Shown: positions 1 through 9,969 of the stretch, in pieces
Numbering within the stretch: the stretch's first letter is position 1
How the letters are laid out: each line of letters opens with the position of its first letter
Source of the DNA: Alphaproteobacteria bacterium AO1-B
GTDB taxonomy: Bacteria > Pseudomonadota > Alphaproteobacteria > Rhizobiales > Stappiaceae
Direction of reading: 5' to 3'
DNA: 64,000 nucleotides
NCBI GenBank assembly: GCA_001890945.1
Contig: MLAX01000004.1
Location: 124,001 to 188,000 of the forward strand
The notes under the pieces: model-generated
What the model saw: the letters and a program-made list of their open reading frames with translations, nothing else
What the model was told of the DNA's origin: nothing
Database searches by the model: none
Made by a program: the position numbers and the translations under genes

Positions 1-129
1 ACTGCGGGGAAAAAGACGCCAGAATGTCGAACATGCAATCTCGCAATTTGCGGAAAGGCGCTGTGGGAAATGTTCGTAAGCAGCGCTTTAGCTGGCGTCA
101 ATGGGCAAGTTTTGTTACCGATTTGTTCC

Positions 130-645
130 ATGACACATGCGATTCGATTGCTGGGCATTGACCCCGGCCTCCGGCGGACCGGGTGGGGCATGATCGAGGC
201 GGCTGGAAACCGGCTCTCCTTCATTGCCTCAGGGACGGTGACTTCCGACAACAAGAAGAGCCTAGCAGAGCGCCTGGTCGAGTTGCATGACGGGTTGACC
301 GCTGTTGTGCGTCAGCACAATCCGGCAGAGGCCGCCGTCGAGCACACCTTTGTCAACAAGGATGCAGGGGCAACCCTGAAGCTTGGTCAAGCGCGCGGCG
401 TGGCGCTTCTTGTTCCTTCGCTGGCCGGGCTATCGGTCGCGGAATATGCTCCAAACCTGGTGAAGAAAACCGTGGTCGGGACCGGGCATGCGGAAAAAGA
501 ACAGATCCGGGCTATGGTGAAGGTCTTGATGCCACGGGCGACCTTCAATTCAGATGACGCAGCAGATGCACTTGCGATTGCCATCTGTCATGCCCAGCAC
601 CGGGCGAGCACGGCTGCGCAACTCAAAGCCTTGGGGGCCGCATGA
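130..645 (+). CDS. ruvC: Holliday junction endonuclease RuvC
   Basis: This is the RuvC resolvase, which cleaves Holliday junctions after RuvAB branch migration. The RNase H-like core starts with [14 protein letters not shown], placing the first catalytic Asp at residue 11. A later acidic residue lies in [10 protein letters not shown], and the closing acidic cluster is SDDAADALA. From the ATG at 130 the protein is 171 aa, normal for the family. An in-frame ATG at 70 would add 20 residues with no family counterpart, although it has the better upstream GGGAA. The start is therefore chosen on protein alignment knowledge, not on the ribosome site. The stop overlaps the ruvA start by four bases (ATGA), which indicates translational coupling. 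The 129 bases before it show no other gene. Confidence 0.95.
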   Translation: MTHAIRLLGIDPGLRRTGWGMIEAAGNRLSFIASGTVTSDNKKSLAERLVELHDGLTAVVRQHNPAEAAVEHTFVNKDAGATLKLGQARGVALLVPSLAGLSVAEYAPNLVKKTVVGTGHAEKEQIRAMVKVLMPRATFNSDDAADALAIAICHAQHRASTAAQLKALGAA

Positions 646-1259
646 TCGGGAAACTGAAGGGAACAATCGACAGTTATGGAGAGGATCACGTTATCCTTGA
701 TGTTCATGGCGTGGGGTACCAGGTGCATTGCCCGTCCCGGATATTGCAAGCGCTGCCGCGGGCTGGGGAAGCCGCCGTTCTGTTTATCGAGACAATCGTG
801 CGCGAAGACATGATCCGCCTTTATGGATTTGCAGCGGAAGCCGAGCGGGAATGGTTCCGTATCCTGATGACGGTGCAGGGCGTTGGAGCAAAGGTGGCGC
901 TGGGCATACTCGGGATTTTAAAGGCAAGCGAAGTTGCCAATGCCATCGCGCTGGGCGACAAGGCCACGATCTCGCGTGCGCCAGGTGTGGGCAAGCGGGT
1001 CGCAGAGCGGATCCTCAGCGAGCTGAAAGACAAGGCGCCCGGCCTTGCGAGCATTGATCAAGATACGATTGCTGTCTCTCAGACGGTGGCGGACAATGTC
1101 GCGGCTCGTCCGGTAGCAGAGGCCGTATCGGCCTTGACAAATCTTGGTTATGGGCAACCTCAAGCAAGTGCCGCTGTTGCCAAGGCGATGCAGGCTGCGG
1201 GCGAAGATGCGACAACGGAAACCTTGATACGTCTTGGGCTGAAGGAGCTCGCGGGATGA
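642..1259 (+). CDS. ruvA: Holliday junction branch migration protein RuvA
   Basis: RuvA is the tetrameric DNA-binding subunit that holds the four-way junction flat while RuvB motors pump the arms. At 205 aa it has the usual length. It shows an N-terminal OB-fold ([29 protein letters not shown]), two helix-hairpin-helix motifs ([13 protein letters not shown] near residue 80 and [13 protein letters not shown] near 115), and a C-terminal helical RuvB-contact domain after about 155. It overlaps ruvC upstream and a small membrane gene downstream by four bases each, so the cluster is a tightly coupled operon. Confidence 0.97.
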   Translation: MIGKLKGTIDSYGEDHVILDVHGVGYQVHCPSRILQALPRAGEAAVLFIETIVREDMIRLYGFAAEAEREWFRILMTVQGVGAKVALGILGILKASEVANAIALGDKATISRAPGVGKRVAERILSELKDKAPGLASIDQDTIAVSQTVADNVAARPVAEAVSALTNLGYGQPQASAAVAKAMQAAGEDATTETLIRLGLKELAG

Positions 1260-1501
1260 TTGTTTTTACCTATGCCGTTATTGCGATTTCTTTCGTCGTG
1301 CTTGGGATCGGCGGGGTCATGTATCTGGACCATCGGTTTTCTCTGACGGTTGGTGATCGGCCGTTTGCGATCAAGGGGCGCCGGATCGAGACCGATGATC
1401 CTTTTGTCCGGAAACAGTTCCGGAAATTCTATGCTATCCGGGTCGCCTACTCTCTGTTCCTACTCGTCTTGTTGTTCGTGGTGGTCAGCCATGTCGGATG
1501 A
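1256..1501 (+). CDS. small two-helix membrane protein between ruvA and ruvB
   Basis: I do not recognise a named family for this 81-aa protein. It has a hydrophobic helix at about residues 4-24, a basic and acidic central loop ([18 protein letters not shown]), and a second hydrophobic helix at about 61-79, so it should be an inner-membrane hairpin. The ATG overlaps the ruvA stop by four bases, and the last 11 bases overlap the ruvB start at 1491. Both overlaps argue that it is a real translated member of the ruv operon. Whether it has anything to do with recombination cannot be read from the sequence. Confidence 0.8.
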   Translation: MIVFTYAVIAISFVVLGIGGVMYLDHRFSLTVGDRPFAIKGRRIETDDPFVRKQFRKFYAIRVAYSLFLLVLLFVVVSHVG

Positions 1502-2534
1502 CCAGCGCATCGTCTCTCCGGAAATCCGGGGCGATGAGATCGACAGCACAATGCGCCCGCAAGCGCTTGATGACTTTGTCGGCCAGGCGCAAGCCCGTGC
1601 GAATCTGAAGGTCTTCATTGGTGCGGCCAAGGCGCGTGGGGAAGCGCTGGACCACGTCTTGTTCGTCGGGCCTCCCGGGCTCGGAAAAACAACCCTTGCG
1701 CAGATCATGGCGCGCGAACTTGGCGTGAACTTCCGGGCGACTTCCGGCCCGGTCATTGCCAAGGCGGGTGACCTGGCAGCTCTGCTGACAAATCTGGAAG
1801 AGCGCGACGTTCTCTTTATTGACGAGATCCATCGACTCAATCCGGCCGTTGAGGAAGTCCTTTATCCTGCAATGGAAGACTATCAGCTGGATCTGATCAT
1901 CGGAGAGGGGCCAGCCGCACGCTCAGTAAAGATTGATCTTGCGAAATTCACACTGGTTGCAGCCACCACACGTCTGGGACTTCTCACAACGCCTCTGCGC
2001 GACCGGTTTGGTATTCCGGTGCGTCTGGAGTTCTACACGGTGCCGGAGCTAGAGCATATCGTAAAACGTGGCGCGTCCATCCTTGGGATTGGTATGGCGG
2101 AAGACGGCGCCCATGAGATCGCAAAACGGTCCCGCGGAACGCCCCGGATCGCGGGTCGCCTGCTGCGCCGGGTTCGGGACTTTGCAGTTTTTGAAGGTGC
2201 TGAGAAGGTCGACCGAGCCTTGGCGGACAAGGCCTTGCGGCAGCTGGAGGTCGATGGCGCCGGGCTCGATAGCCTGGATCGGCGTTATCTCAATCAGATC
2301 GCCGTCAACTTCGGCGGTGGCCCGGTTGGGATCGAGACCATCGCAGCCGCCTTATCGGAGCCGCGCGACGCGATTGAAGAAATCGTGGAACCCTACCTAA
2401 TACAAAACGGATTTTTGCAGCGGACACCGCGTGGACGCATATTGACGCCAACCGCATTCTCGCATCTTGGTCTTGCCGTGCCGTCGCGGCCGGATGGGCC
2501 GCAAATGGGTTTGTTCCTCGATTCTGATCCGTGA
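1491..2534 (+). CDS. ruvB: Holliday junction branch migration ATPase RuvB
   Basis: RuvB is the AAA+ hexameric motor that drives branch migration with RuvA. The Walker A motif GPPGLGKT is at residues 60-67, the Walker B-type motif VLFIDEIHR lies near residue 110, the arginine-finger region is [14 protein letters not shown], and a winged-helix DNA-binding domain forms the C-terminus ([16 protein letters not shown]). From the ATG at 1491 it is 347 aa, as expected. A longer frame begins at 1350 but its first 47 residues lie inside the upstream gene and look unrelated to RuvB. It is the last gene of the ruv operon. Confidence 0.97.
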   Translation: MSDDQRIVSPEIRGDEIDSTMRPQALDDFVGQAQARANLKVFIGAAKARGEALDHVLFVGPPGLGKTTLAQIMARELGVNFRATSGPVIAKAGDLAALLTNLEERDVLFIDEIHRLNPAVEEVLYPAMEDYQLDLIIGEGPAARSVKIDLAKFTLVAATTRLGLLTTPLRDRFGIPVRLEFYTVPELEHIVKRGASILGIGMAEDGAHEIAKRSRGTPRIAGRLLRRVRDFAVFEGAEKVDRALADKALRQLEVDGAGLDSLDRRYLNQIAVNFGGGPVGIETIAAALSEPRDAIEEIVEPYLIQNGFLQRTPRGRILTPTAFSHLGLAVPSRPDGPQMGLFLDSDP

Positions 2535-2688
2535 CCCTTAAACTGAGCGTTCTTCGAGGTTTCGGCAGACATTTGCACTGGAGCAAATGCTTCTAAAGAT
2601 GTCTGCAGTTTTAACGGTAGGGATTTTTACTAGTTAACCAATAATTTCCGATTCTTTCCTAGGGTTCGGTCGAATTCTGGGGGGACCT

Positions 2689-4800
2689 ATGCGTAAGCGG
2701 CTTTCAACTAAACTTGCTGTTATGTTCTTGGCCGGTGCACTCACAATGTGCATCGCGATTGTCACAGTTACATCGACGCTTTCGCGTGATGTGGCCAATG
2801 GTCAGGCGGATGCCGCTTTGCAAAGCGGAACAAAGGCGAAATTGAAAGTCGCTGAACTCGCCTTGGGTCAGGCAGCTGACAGCGCCAAGTTCTTTGCATC
2901 GCTCGAAGATGCCAAGAACAGCCTGATGAAAACGCTGGTTGGCTGGAAGAACCTCAAAGAAGGCCAGAACGCGATCCTGCGTGGGATCTACGTCACCAAA
3001 AACCCGCATTCTCCGGAAGAGCGGCACTTGCTGATCGAGCCTGCGGAAGGGAACCAGTACACAAACAACCACAAAGTGGTGCACCCGATCTTCCAGGATC
3101 TGGTCAGCCAGGGCGTGTTCTCGGATGTAGCGCTGGCAACTCCGGATGGTGTAATTACCTATACTTATGCCAAAGGCGATGAGTTCGCATTTCACATCGG
3201 CGATGCTGAGATCTCCGGGCACCCTGTGCAAATCGCATTCAGCCCACTGTTCGATGCGGTGGCGAATGAGACGATCGAAGCGGGTCAGATCTTCACGTCA
3301 GGTTTCATGACCGGCGAAGACGGCAAGGTTTCCATGATCATCGCTACACCGGTTTTCTATCTCGACCGGTTTTTTGGTGCCGCGGCCTTCTCTGTGAACA
3401 TGGCAAACTTCGCAAACCTGGTCAGTGGATCTGATGAACTTGAAGATGGCGAAAAGGTATTCCTGATTGACACTGCCGGGCAGTTGGTCGGTCTGGACGC
3501 GGCAGGGGCTGCTGAAGTTGTCCACGACAAGCAAACGGTCTATGCGGGCAATGAAACACTTGTTTTGGATGGAAACGACTATCGGTATGCGGAAGCTGAC
3601 GCTTCATTCGCAAACATGCCTTACGGGATTGTGGATGCTGTTCTCCAGACCAAGCTGTCTGCTGCTGCCGACCGGATTACCTATGGCGCGGTTATTTCCG
3701 GGTTCTTGTGCCTGGTCCCAATCGTTGGTGTCATCTGGTGGGTGACAGGCCGGATGTTTGCCCCGCTCCAAGGACTATCTGCGGCAGCGCGGCAAATTGC
3801 AGACGGTGATCTTGAAGTCCCTGTGCATGCGACCGAACGCTCGGATGAGATCGGCGAGATGGCGCGCTGTATTGAAGTCTTCAAAGACAACTCGGTGGAG
3901 CGCGAGAGGTTGGCTGCTGAACGGAAAGTCGGCCACATTGCTCGCGAAAAGCGCGAGAAACATATCGATGCGTTGATCAATGGATTCCGTGCAGAAGCTC
4001 AAGGCGTTCTGGAGTTGGTGGAGGCCAATATCGGCCGGGTTGAGGCCGTGACGGCAGAATTGCGTGAGCGATCTGGAGCTGCAGCAGACGAAGGACAAAC
4101 CGCTGTGGTGTCGTCCGAAAACGCATCTGCAAATGTGCAGGCCGTTGCCTCTGCAACAGAAGAGCTCAATGCTTCGATTTCAGAAATTTCCCGCCAGGTC
4201 GAAACCACGGCTGGCATCGTGGCTCAAACAACCACTGCTGCGCAGGTGTCTAACGGTAAAATTTCTGGGTTGGCTGAAGCTGCCAACCGGATTGGTGACG
4301 TTGTCTCCCTGATCTCCGAGATTGCCGAACAGACCAATCTGCTGGCACTCAATGCGACGATTGAGGCCGCACGCGCTGGTGAGGCGGGCCGCGGGTTTGC
4401 TGTTGTTGCTTCTGAAGTGAAGTCGCTTGCGGGGCAAACGGCCAAGGCGACTGAAGAGATTTCAACGCAGATTGCAGCCATTCAGGCGTCGACCACAGAG
4501 GCGGTCGCGGAAATCGCGCGTGTTTCGGAGTCCGTTGGTGAAGTCAATGAGTACACATCCACCATCCAGGATGCGGTACAGCAACAGGGCGCTGCGACGA
4601 ACGAAATTTCCAGAAACGTCGCCGAAGCTGCCGACGGGACCCGTTCTGTTGCCACCACGGTTGCGTCCCTCAACGATGGTGTGACCGAGAATTCTCGAGC
4701 AGTTGACGATATGTTGTCCGCGACGATCGAGATGAAACAGCAGGCAGATCGCTTGAGAGGATCTGTCGAAAAATTCCTCAATGAGGTTGCGGCGGCCTGA
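2689..4800 (+). CDS. methyl-accepting chemotaxis protein
   Basis: This is a transmembrane chemoreceptor of 703 aa that should relay periplasmic ligand binding to CheA/CheW. A first membrane helix covers residues 9-30. A large periplasmic sensor of about 290 residues follows and is probably a double-Cache type by its size and sequence ([14 protein letters not shown] and [15 protein letters not shown] repeats). A second helix at about 331-353 leads to a HAMP domain (about 354-405) and a signalling domain. The signalling tip [20 protein letters not shown] is at 550-569 and is very well conserved. No C-terminal CheR-binding pentapeptide is seen. It sits between ruvB and ybgC, genes that are usually close together, so it looks inserted into an otherwise conserved order. 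It is probably monocistronic, with its own terminator. Confidence 0.93.
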   Translation: MRKRLSTKLAVMFLAGALTMCIAIVTVTSTLSRDVANGQADAALQSGTKAKLKVAELALGQAADSAKFFASLEDAKNSLMKTLVGWKNLKEGQNAILRGIYVTKNPHSPEERHLLIEPAEGNQYTNNHKVVHPIFQDLVSQGVFSDVALATPDGVITYTYAKGDEFAFHIGDAEISGHPVQIAFSPLFDAVANETIEAGQIFTSGFMTGEDGKVSMIIATPVFYLDRFFGAAAFSVNMANFANLVSGSDELEDGEKVFLIDTAGQLVGLDAAGAAEVVHDKQTVYAGNETLVLDGNDYRYAEADASFANMPYGIVDAVLQTKLSAAADRITYGAVISGFLCLVPIVGVIWWVTGRMFAPLQGLSAAARQIADGDLEVPVHATERSDEIGEMARCIEVFKDNSVERERLAAERKVGHIAREKREKHIDALINGFRAEAQGVLELVEANIGRVEAVTAELRERSGAAADEGQTAVVSSENASANVQAVASATEELNASISEISRQVETTAGIVAQTTTAAQVSNGKISGLAEAANRIGDVVSLISEIAEQTNLLALNATIEAARAGEAGRGFAVVASEVKSLAGQTAKATEEISTQIAAIQASTTEAVAEIARVSESVGEVNEYTSTIQDAVQQQGAATNEISRNVAEAADGTRSVATTVASLNDGVTENSRAVDDMLSATIEMKQQADRLRGSVEKFLNEVAAA

Positions 4801-4826
4801 CCGTCTTCCTAAATCAACAGAGTCAT

Positions 4827-4861
4827 GGGCTTTCCGGTTTTTAGATCGGAGAGCCCTTTTT
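4827..4861 (+). terminator. Rho-independent terminator after the chemoreceptor gene
   Basis: A 10-base arm GGGCTTTCCG (4827-4836) pairs with CGGAGAGCCC (4847-4856), with one G-T pair, and is followed by TTTTT. It ends transcription of the chemoreceptor just before ybgC. Confidence 0.8.
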
Positions 4862-4878
4862 GGATTTGTGGAGACTAA

Positions 4879-5343
4879 ATGGTGAGTGATTGGCCGGATC
4901 TCGCAGGCCGTTTGGACCAAAGCGGTCACGTTCTGCCCGTGCGCGTCTATTATGAGGACACCGATTTCACAGGGATCGTCTACCACGGTGCCTATGTCCG
5001 TTTCTTTGAGCGGGCCCGATCCGACTTTTTGAGGCTGATCGGTATTCACCACAATGAGTTGGCAGAAGGGGACGATGGCACATCGCTGGCTTTTGCCGTG
5101 CGCACAATGACCTTGGATTTCCAGAAACCTGCGAAGATCGATGATGTCCTGGAAGTGCAGACGTCTCTAGCCGAGTATAAAGGCGCCAGGATCAAGCTTG
5201 ATCAACTCATTTACAGAGGTGATGAACTGCTTGTGTCGGCGGCAGTGACCGTTGCTGTCATTTCTTCTGAAGGTCGGCCGACTCGTCTTCCGTCAGCCCT
5301 TTCGGAGAAGCTGCTAAAACACAGGCCTTCTAAGCTAAGCTGA
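4879..5343 (+). CDS. ybgC: acyl-CoA thioesterase YbgC of the Tol-Pal cluster
   Basis: YbgC is a small hotdog-fold thioesterase that is routinely encoded at the head of tol-pal clusters. The family signature is clear: VYYEDTDFTGIVYHGAYVRF at about residues 23-42, with the catalytic Asp near 29 and the His-Gly at 36-37. The length of 154 aa is a little longer than the 130-140 aa of typical YbgC because of an N-terminal extension. A GTGGAG ribosome site lies just before the ATG. The terminator of the preceding gene separates it from upstream transcription, so it has its own promoter or is the first gene of the tol region. Confidence 0.93.
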   Translation: MVSDWPDLAGRLDQSGHVLPVRVYYEDTDFTGIVYHGAYVRFFERARSDFLRLIGIHHNELAEGDDGTSLAFAVRTMTLDFQKPAKIDDVLEVQTSLAEYKGARIKLDQLIYRGDELLVSAAVTVAVISSEGRPTRLPSALSEKLLKHRPSKLS

Positions 5344-5459
5344 CTTCGCTGTTTGCGAGCAAACGCTGACGTATAATTGAGCGCGCCAGCGGCAAAAATA
5401 AGCGGTTCGACCGGGTCGCGTTAATCTTGCAGTAACCTTAATTGATTCTTTTAGAAAAG

Positions 5460-5473
5460 CGCGCAATTGCGCG
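5460..5473. repeat. 14-base perfect palindrome upstream of tolQ
   Basis: CGCGCAATTGCGCG is a perfect palindrome 140 bases before the tolQ start, in the 270-base gap between ybgC and tolQ. The gap also holds AT-rich runs around 5420-5450 that could carry a promoter. The palindrome could be an operator, but short GC-rich palindromes also arise by chance. Confidence 0.35.
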
Positions 5474-5613
5474 TAATAAGTCCCAGTTTTGACAAAATCA
5501 AACGTCAGAGAAGCGGTCGGCGAATAGGGGCGAATTCCCCCGTGATCGGTGCAATCGGGGCGCCGGTACTCTGAATGCAACACGCATCATTCGGCCGAGA
5601 GGTCATCGGGTTT

Positions 5614-6321
5614 ATGGAAACACTAGTCGAAACGACATTGGCGGCGCCGAAAGGCGACCTTTCTTTCTATGGCTTGTTCTGGCAAGCGCACATTGTCGTA
5701 CAGATCGTAATGTTGGGACTGCTTGCTGCATCGGTTTGGTGCTGGGCAATCATTGTCGACAAGATCATGATTTTCGGAAAGACAAAACGGCAAATGAACC
5801 GGTTCGAAACCGTGTTCTGGTCGGGTCAGTCCTTGGAAGAGCTTTACGGAACGCTGCACAATCGTGTGAACCATTCCATGGCAGCGCTGTTTGTTGCGGC
5901 CATGCGGGAATGGAAGCGCAGTCATGAGGGCGCGCGCCCGGCGATTGGAAGCCTTCAGCAACGGATCGACCGCGTTATGGATGTCACAATCCAGCGCGAG
6001 CAGGAGCGGCTGGAAAACCGGTTGCTGATCCTAGCGACCGTTGGGTCATCTGCTCCGTTCATCGGACTGTTCGGAACCGTTTGGGGCATCATGACTGCAT
6101 TCCAGGCGATCGCGGCGTCTGAGAGCACGAACCTTGCGGTCGTGGCTCCCGGTATCGCGGAAGCTCTGTTTGCGACGGCTCTGGGTCTTCTGGCCGCCAT
6201 TCCTGCGGTTATCGCATACAACAAATTCTCTTCGGATGTTGGCCGGGCGGTTGCTCGTATGGAAGGCTTTGCTGACGAGTTCTCCGCGATCTTGTCGCGG
6301 CAGATCGACGAGAGGGCCTGA
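5614..6321 (+). CDS. tolQ: Tol-Pal system inner-membrane protein TolQ
   Basis: TolQ forms the proton-driven stator with TolR that energises the Tol-Pal system for outer-membrane constriction at division. It is a MotA/TolQ/ExbB channel protein with three membrane segments: about residues 23-45, then a pair that includes [21 protein letters not shown] and [20 protein letters not shown]. From the ATG at 5614 it has 235 aa and a GAGAGG ribosome site about 12 bases upstream. A longer in-frame start at 5575 lacks a ribosome site. tolR begins three bases after the stop. Confidence 0.96.
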   Translation: METLVETTLAAPKGDLSFYGLFWQAHIVVQIVMLGLLAASVWCWAIIVDKIMIFGKTKRQMNRFETVFWSGQSLEELYGTLHNRVNHSMAALFVAAMREWKRSHEGARPAIGSLQQRIDRVMDVTIQREQERLENRLLILATVGSSAPFIGLFGTVWGIMTAFQAIAASESTNLAVVAPGIAEALFATALGLLAAIPAVIAYNKFSSDVGRAVARMEGFADEFSAILSRQIDERA

Positions 6322-6324
6322 TCC

Positions 6325-6777
6325 ATGGGCATGCAGGCCGGTGGTGGACAAGCAGGTGGCGGCCGCCGTGGACGGCGCCGGCGGCGCAGTCTTCCGATAA
6401 GTGAGATCAACGTCACACCCTTCGTCGATGTGATGCTGGTGCTGCTCATCATTTTCATGGTCGCAGCACCTTTGTTGACAGTCGGTGTGCCGATTGACCT
6501 GCCGGAGACACGTGCGAAGGCCCTTGAAGGGGACACCGAGCCGATAACGATTTCCATCAATTCGGCAGGCGAAATTTTTATTCAGGATACTCCGATCCTC
6601 ATTGATGAGGTCGTTCCCAAATTGGAGGCGATTGCGGCCAACGGGTACGAAGAACGCATCTACGTGCGTGGAGATCAGGATGCTGATTACGGCACCATGA
6701 TGAAACTCATGGGCCGGATCAACGCGGCTGGCTTTAAACGGCTCGGCCTTGTCACTCTGGAAGAACGGGACTCGTAA
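6325..6777 (+). CDS. tolR: Tol-Pal system protein TolR
   Basis: TolR is the ExbD-like partner of TolQ. After a Gly/Arg-rich cytoplasmic head it has one membrane helix at about residues 33-53 containing the conserved proton-relay Asp35 (in [12 protein letters not shown]), followed by a periplasmic domain of about 95 residues that contacts peptidoglycan and TolA. The 150 aa length is normal. The ribosome site GAGAGGG lies over the end of tolQ, giving coupling. Confidence 0.96.
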   Translation: MGMQAGGGQAGGGRRGRRRRRSLPISEINVTPFVDVMLVLLIIFMVAAPLLTVGVPIDLPETRAKALEGDTEPITISINSAGEIFIQDTPILIDEVVPKLEAIAANGYEERIYVRGDQDADYGTMMKLMGRINAAGFKRLGLVTLEERDS

Positions 6778-6783
6778 CGCAGA

Positions 6784-7725
6784 ATGCGCGCAGGTCTCAT
6801 TGCGTCTTTGACCGGTCACTCGGTCTTTTTGGTCTGGGGCTTGATAGCCTTTCCGGACGCAAAGAGTTTTTCCGTTCCTCAAGTCGAAACGCTGCCGGTG
6901 GATCTCGTTCCAATCGAGGAATTTACGCAGCTTCGCTTAGGTGAGAAAACGGCTGAAGTTCGGGACGTTGCGGCGCTGCGGCCGAGCGATACACCGGCTG
7001 AAGACACCCCGCAACCGGCCGACAAACCTGGTGACAGTCAAGTTCAGCAGCCCTCGCCTCCCACGCCGGCGCCAGCGCCAACTCCGACGCTGCCTGAACC
7101 GGAACCAGTCGCAGAGCCTGAAGATGCCCCGGAACCTGCACCTGCGCCCGAACCGGTACCAGCTGCTGAGCCAGAGCCGGCTCCTGAACCGGAGCCTGTA
7201 CCTCAGCAGGAAGCCGCACCGGCTGTACAGCCGATTCTGACAAGCGTTGCACCAAGGACAAAACCGGCACCGCCACGGCCGCAGCGACAGGAGCCAAGGG
7301 ATGAATCTATCGTCAACGACGTTGCGGCCCTTCTCAACAAGGTGGAGCCAGCCGGCCAGGCCGGGGGACAACCTGATACGCCTGCATCGCTGGGAACACG
7401 GCAAGGCGCGCCGAACATCCGCATGACCCAATCGGAGTTGGATGCGTTACGCTCCCAAGTTGCCATGTGTTGGAGCCCTCCTGTTGGGGCTGTGGGTGCG
7501 GAAGATCTGAATGTGCGGGTTCGTTTCAACCTGTCGCAGAACGGCGAAGTGTCCAATGGTCCGGAAGTCATGAATTCCAATGCAAATCCGGCCTTCCGCG
7601 CAGCAGCAAGCAGTGCGGTCCGTGCTGTGATGCGCTGCCAGCCATACAGCCTGCCAATTGCGAAATATGATGCGTGGCAGGAAGTGATTATCAATTTTGA
7701 CCCGAGAGAGATGCTCGGGGGCTAA
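6784..7725 (+). CDS. tolA: cell envelope integrity protein TolA
   Basis: TolA links the TolQR motor to TolB-Pal. It has an N-terminal membrane anchor (about residues 3-24), a periplasmic linker from about 70 to 175 very rich in Pro, Glu and Ala in place of the Ala/Lys helix of enterobacterial TolA, and a C-terminal TolA/TonB-like domain from about 220 that contains a conserved Cys pair (MCWSPP and RCQPYS). The Pro/Glu-type linker is the usual alphaproteobacterial form. The gene lies in the tolQRAB operon. Confidence 0.9.
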   Translation: MRAGLIASLTGHSVFLVWGLIAFPDAKSFSVPQVETLPVDLVPIEEFTQLRLGEKTAEVRDVAALRPSDTPAEDTPQPADKPGDSQVQQPSPPTPAPAPTPTLPEPEPVAEPEDAPEPAPAPEPVPAAEPEPAPEPEPVPQQEAAPAVQPILTSVAPRTKPAPPRPQRQEPRDESIVNDVAALLNKVEPAGQAGGQPDTPASLGTRQGAPNIRMTQSELDALRSQVAMCWSPPVGAVGAEDLNVRVRFNLSQNGEVSNGPEVMNSNANPAFRAAASSAVRAVMRCQPYSLPIAKYDAWQEVIINFDPREMLGG

Positions 7726-7771
7726 GCCGATTTCGCAGTCGGAACCCAAAGGTGAAGGAGCTGTATTGCTC

Positions 7772-9121
7772 ATGCGTCAGATTTGGAAACATTTTTTAGG
7801 GTTCGTCGGGTCCTCGGCCCGCGTCCGCGTTGGGTTTGTTGCGCTCCTAGCAGTACTCAGTCCGATCCCGGCCGCTGCGCTGGTTGAGATCGACATCACT
7901 CAAGGGAATGTCGAACCGCTGCCGATTGCCTTGCCGCAGTTCTCTGCAGAAGGTGGCGACAGCAAACTAGCCGCCGACATGACCGCGGTGATTGCGGCGG
8001 ATCTCAAACGGTCCGGTCTCTTTAATCCTCTCGATCCAGCGAGCTTCATTCAGAAGAACATGAGCGTGAATTCTACCCCGCGCTTTGGGGATTGGCGCAC
8101 GATCAGTGCACAGGCGCTTGTGACGGGAACCGTGACAAAGCAGGCGGATGGCCGCTTGCGCGCTGAATTCAGGCTTTGGGATGTCTTTGCGGCAGAGCAG
8201 ATGCTTGGGCAACAGTTCTATACGACACCGGAAAACTGGCGGCGGCTCGCGCATATCATTGCGGATGCCGTTTACGAGCGTCTCACCGGCGAAAAAGGCT
8301 ATTTCGACACGCGCATTGTGTTCGTCGACGAGACGGGGCCGAAAGACAAGCGCGTAAAACGCTTGGCACTGATGGATCAGGACGGGGCCAATGTTCGATA
8401 CCTCACCCGGGGCGATGATCTGGTTTTGACACCGCGCTTTTCGCCGACGAGCCAGGAAATCACCTACATGTCTTATGCAGGTGCGGATCCAAGTGTGTAC
8501 CTCTTGAACATCGAGACCGGGCAGCGCGAGATCGTGGGCAATTTTCCGGGGATGACCTTTGCGCCGCGGTTTTCACCCGATGGACAGAGCGTGGTCATGA
8601 GTTTGCAGCAGGGTGGCAACGCAAACATCTTTAAGATGGATTTGCGATCGCGGCAGACGACCCGCTTGACCAACACAGCCGCCATTGATACGAGCCCGTC
8701 TTTCTCTCCGGATAGCGGCCGTATCGTTTTTGAATCCGATCGGGGGGGCTCACAGCAGCTTTACGTGATGAGTGCAGCTGGCGGCCAGGCTCAGCGTATT
8801 TCCTTCGGCCCGGGGCGCTACTCGACACCAGTCTGGTCTCCACGGGGCGACCTGATTGCCTTTACTAAGCAGCACCAGGGCCGGTTCATGATCGGTGTGA
8901 TGCGGCCTGACGGAAAAGGCGAGCGGATTCTGACAGAGGGATATCACAACGAAGGACCAGCATGGGCTCCGAATGGCCGTGTTCTGGTGTTCTTCCGTGA
9001 TACGCCGGGCGCAAACGGAGGTCCGCAGGTCTGGACCGTCGATTTGACCGGCTACAATGAACAAAGGCTGGAAACACCGGCATTTGCATCAGATCCGTCT
9101 TGGTCGCCATTGATCGACTGA
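7772..9121 (+). CDS. tolB: Tol-Pal system periplasmic protein TolB
   Basis: TolB is the periplasmic beta-propeller that binds Pal and TolA. From the ATG at 7772 it has 449 aa with a signal peptide (hydrophobic core [15 protein letters not shown]). An N-terminal alpha/beta domain (about 30-160) is followed by propeller blades with repeated PRFSP(D/T) motifs, for example [31 protein letters not shown] and [14 protein letters not shown]. The start is supported by GGTGAAGGAG at 7751-7760. An upstream in-frame ATG at 7697 overlaps tolA and would add a non-secretory extension. Confidence 0.96.
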   Translation: MRQIWKHFLGFVGSSARVRVGFVALLAVLSPIPAAALVEIDITQGNVEPLPIALPQFSAEGGDSKLAADMTAVIAADLKRSGLFNPLDPASFIQKNMSVNSTPRFGDWRTISAQALVTGTVTKQADGRLRAEFRLWDVFAAEQMLGQQFYTTPENWRRLAHIIADAVYERLTGEKGYFDTRIVFVDETGPKDKRVKRLALMDQDGANVRYLTRGDDLVLTPRFSPTSQEITYMSYAGADPSVYLLNIETGQREIVGNFPGMTFAPRFSPDGQSVVMSLQQGGNANIFKMDLRSRQTTRLTNTAAIDTSPSFSPDSGRIVFESDRGGSQQLYVMSAAGGQAQRISFGPGRYSTPVWSPRGDLIAFTKQHQGRFMIGVMRPDGKGERILTEGYHNEGPAWAPNGRVLVFFRDTPGANGGPQVWTVDLTGYNEQRLETPAFASDPSWSPLID

Positions 9122-9251
9122 GACAACGAATAACGAAGTGTTTACCAGCCTTATTGAGAGCGCATTAACCGACTTTGGCTAGAAAGCGTTTACCAAAATG
9201 TGGGGGCGCATTTGGAAAGCCGGTTTAGCGGGCTGGGGTAAGGAGATTGGA

Positions 9252-9737
9252 ATGTTCAATATGGTGAGTGCCTCCAGCGGGGCGCGTTGGATTGCAGTCT
9301 GTTTTGCAGTCCTATTTGCCGCAGCGTGCGCGCAAACCAAGCCGGACGGGTTGGCGACCAACGTCAAGCCGGGGACCGGGCAGGATTTCGTGGTGAATGT
9401 CGGGGACCGGGTGTTCTTCGAAGAAGACCAATCTACCCTGAATTCGCAGGGGCAGGCCACGCTTGCCAACCAGGCAAAGTGGCTTCAACGGTACTCGCAG
9501 TACACGATTACCGTGGAAGGCCATGCTGATGAGCGCGGTACGCGCCAATACAACATCGCACTTGGTGCAAGGCGTGCGCAGGCCGCACGCGATTACCTCG
9601 TATCCCAAGGTGTTTCTGCCTCCCGGATCAAAACGATTTCGTATGGTAAAGAACGGCCAGTTGCCGTTTGTAACGACAACAGCTGCTGGTCTCAGAACAG
9701 GCGGGCAGTGACCGTGCTGAACAACGCGACCAACTGA
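9252..9737 (+). CDS. pal: peptidoglycan-associated lipoprotein Pal
   Basis: Pal anchors the outer membrane to peptidoglycan. The ATG at 9252 follows a good AAGGAG site and gives 161 aa. A lipoprotein signal ends at Cys26 (LFAAAC). The OmpA-like peptidoglycan-binding domain spans about 55-158 and includes VEGHADERGTRQYNIALGARRA and SYGKERPV. The in-frame ATG at 9198 is less likely because it precedes the ribosome site. Pal lies 130 bases after tolB and is closed by a strong terminator. Confidence 0.96.
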   Translation: MFNMVSASSGARWIAVCFAVLFAAACAQTKPDGLATNVKPGTGQDFVVNVGDRVFFEEDQSTLNSQGQATLANQAKWLQRYSQYTITVEGHADERGTRQYNIALGARRAQAARDYLVSQGVSASRIKTISYGKERPVAVCNDNSCWSQNRRAVTVLNNATN

Positions 9738-9761
9738 TCAGTGTCCGAATAACGCTAAAAA

Positions 9762-9787
9762 CGCCGGGTTCAGCCCGGCGTTTTTAT
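9762..9787 (+). terminator. Rho-independent terminator after pal
   Basis: A 7-base GC-rich stem (CGCCGGG with CCCGGCG, 9762-9780) is followed by a T run from 9781. It closes the tol-pal unit before cpoB. Confidence 0.9.
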
Positions 9788-9969
9788 TTGCCCGGAGCAA
9801 AAACACGCCCTTTCCCGTTTTGTTTGTCAAAATTTGGCCGAACTCGGAGCGCCATTTGCGTTAGAATTCAGCGTGCGGCTATACGGGTGAGAACCTCCCC
9901 CTGCCAAACAGATGGCTTTCCATTTATCGGTATTGGTATATGACAAGTGGCTGCACAGCGGAGGGACGA

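Noticed and set aside
6046-6882. Open frame of 278 codons on the minus strand opposite tolQ and tolR
   Set aside because: It runs across two conserved genes and their boundary, and the product has no domain.
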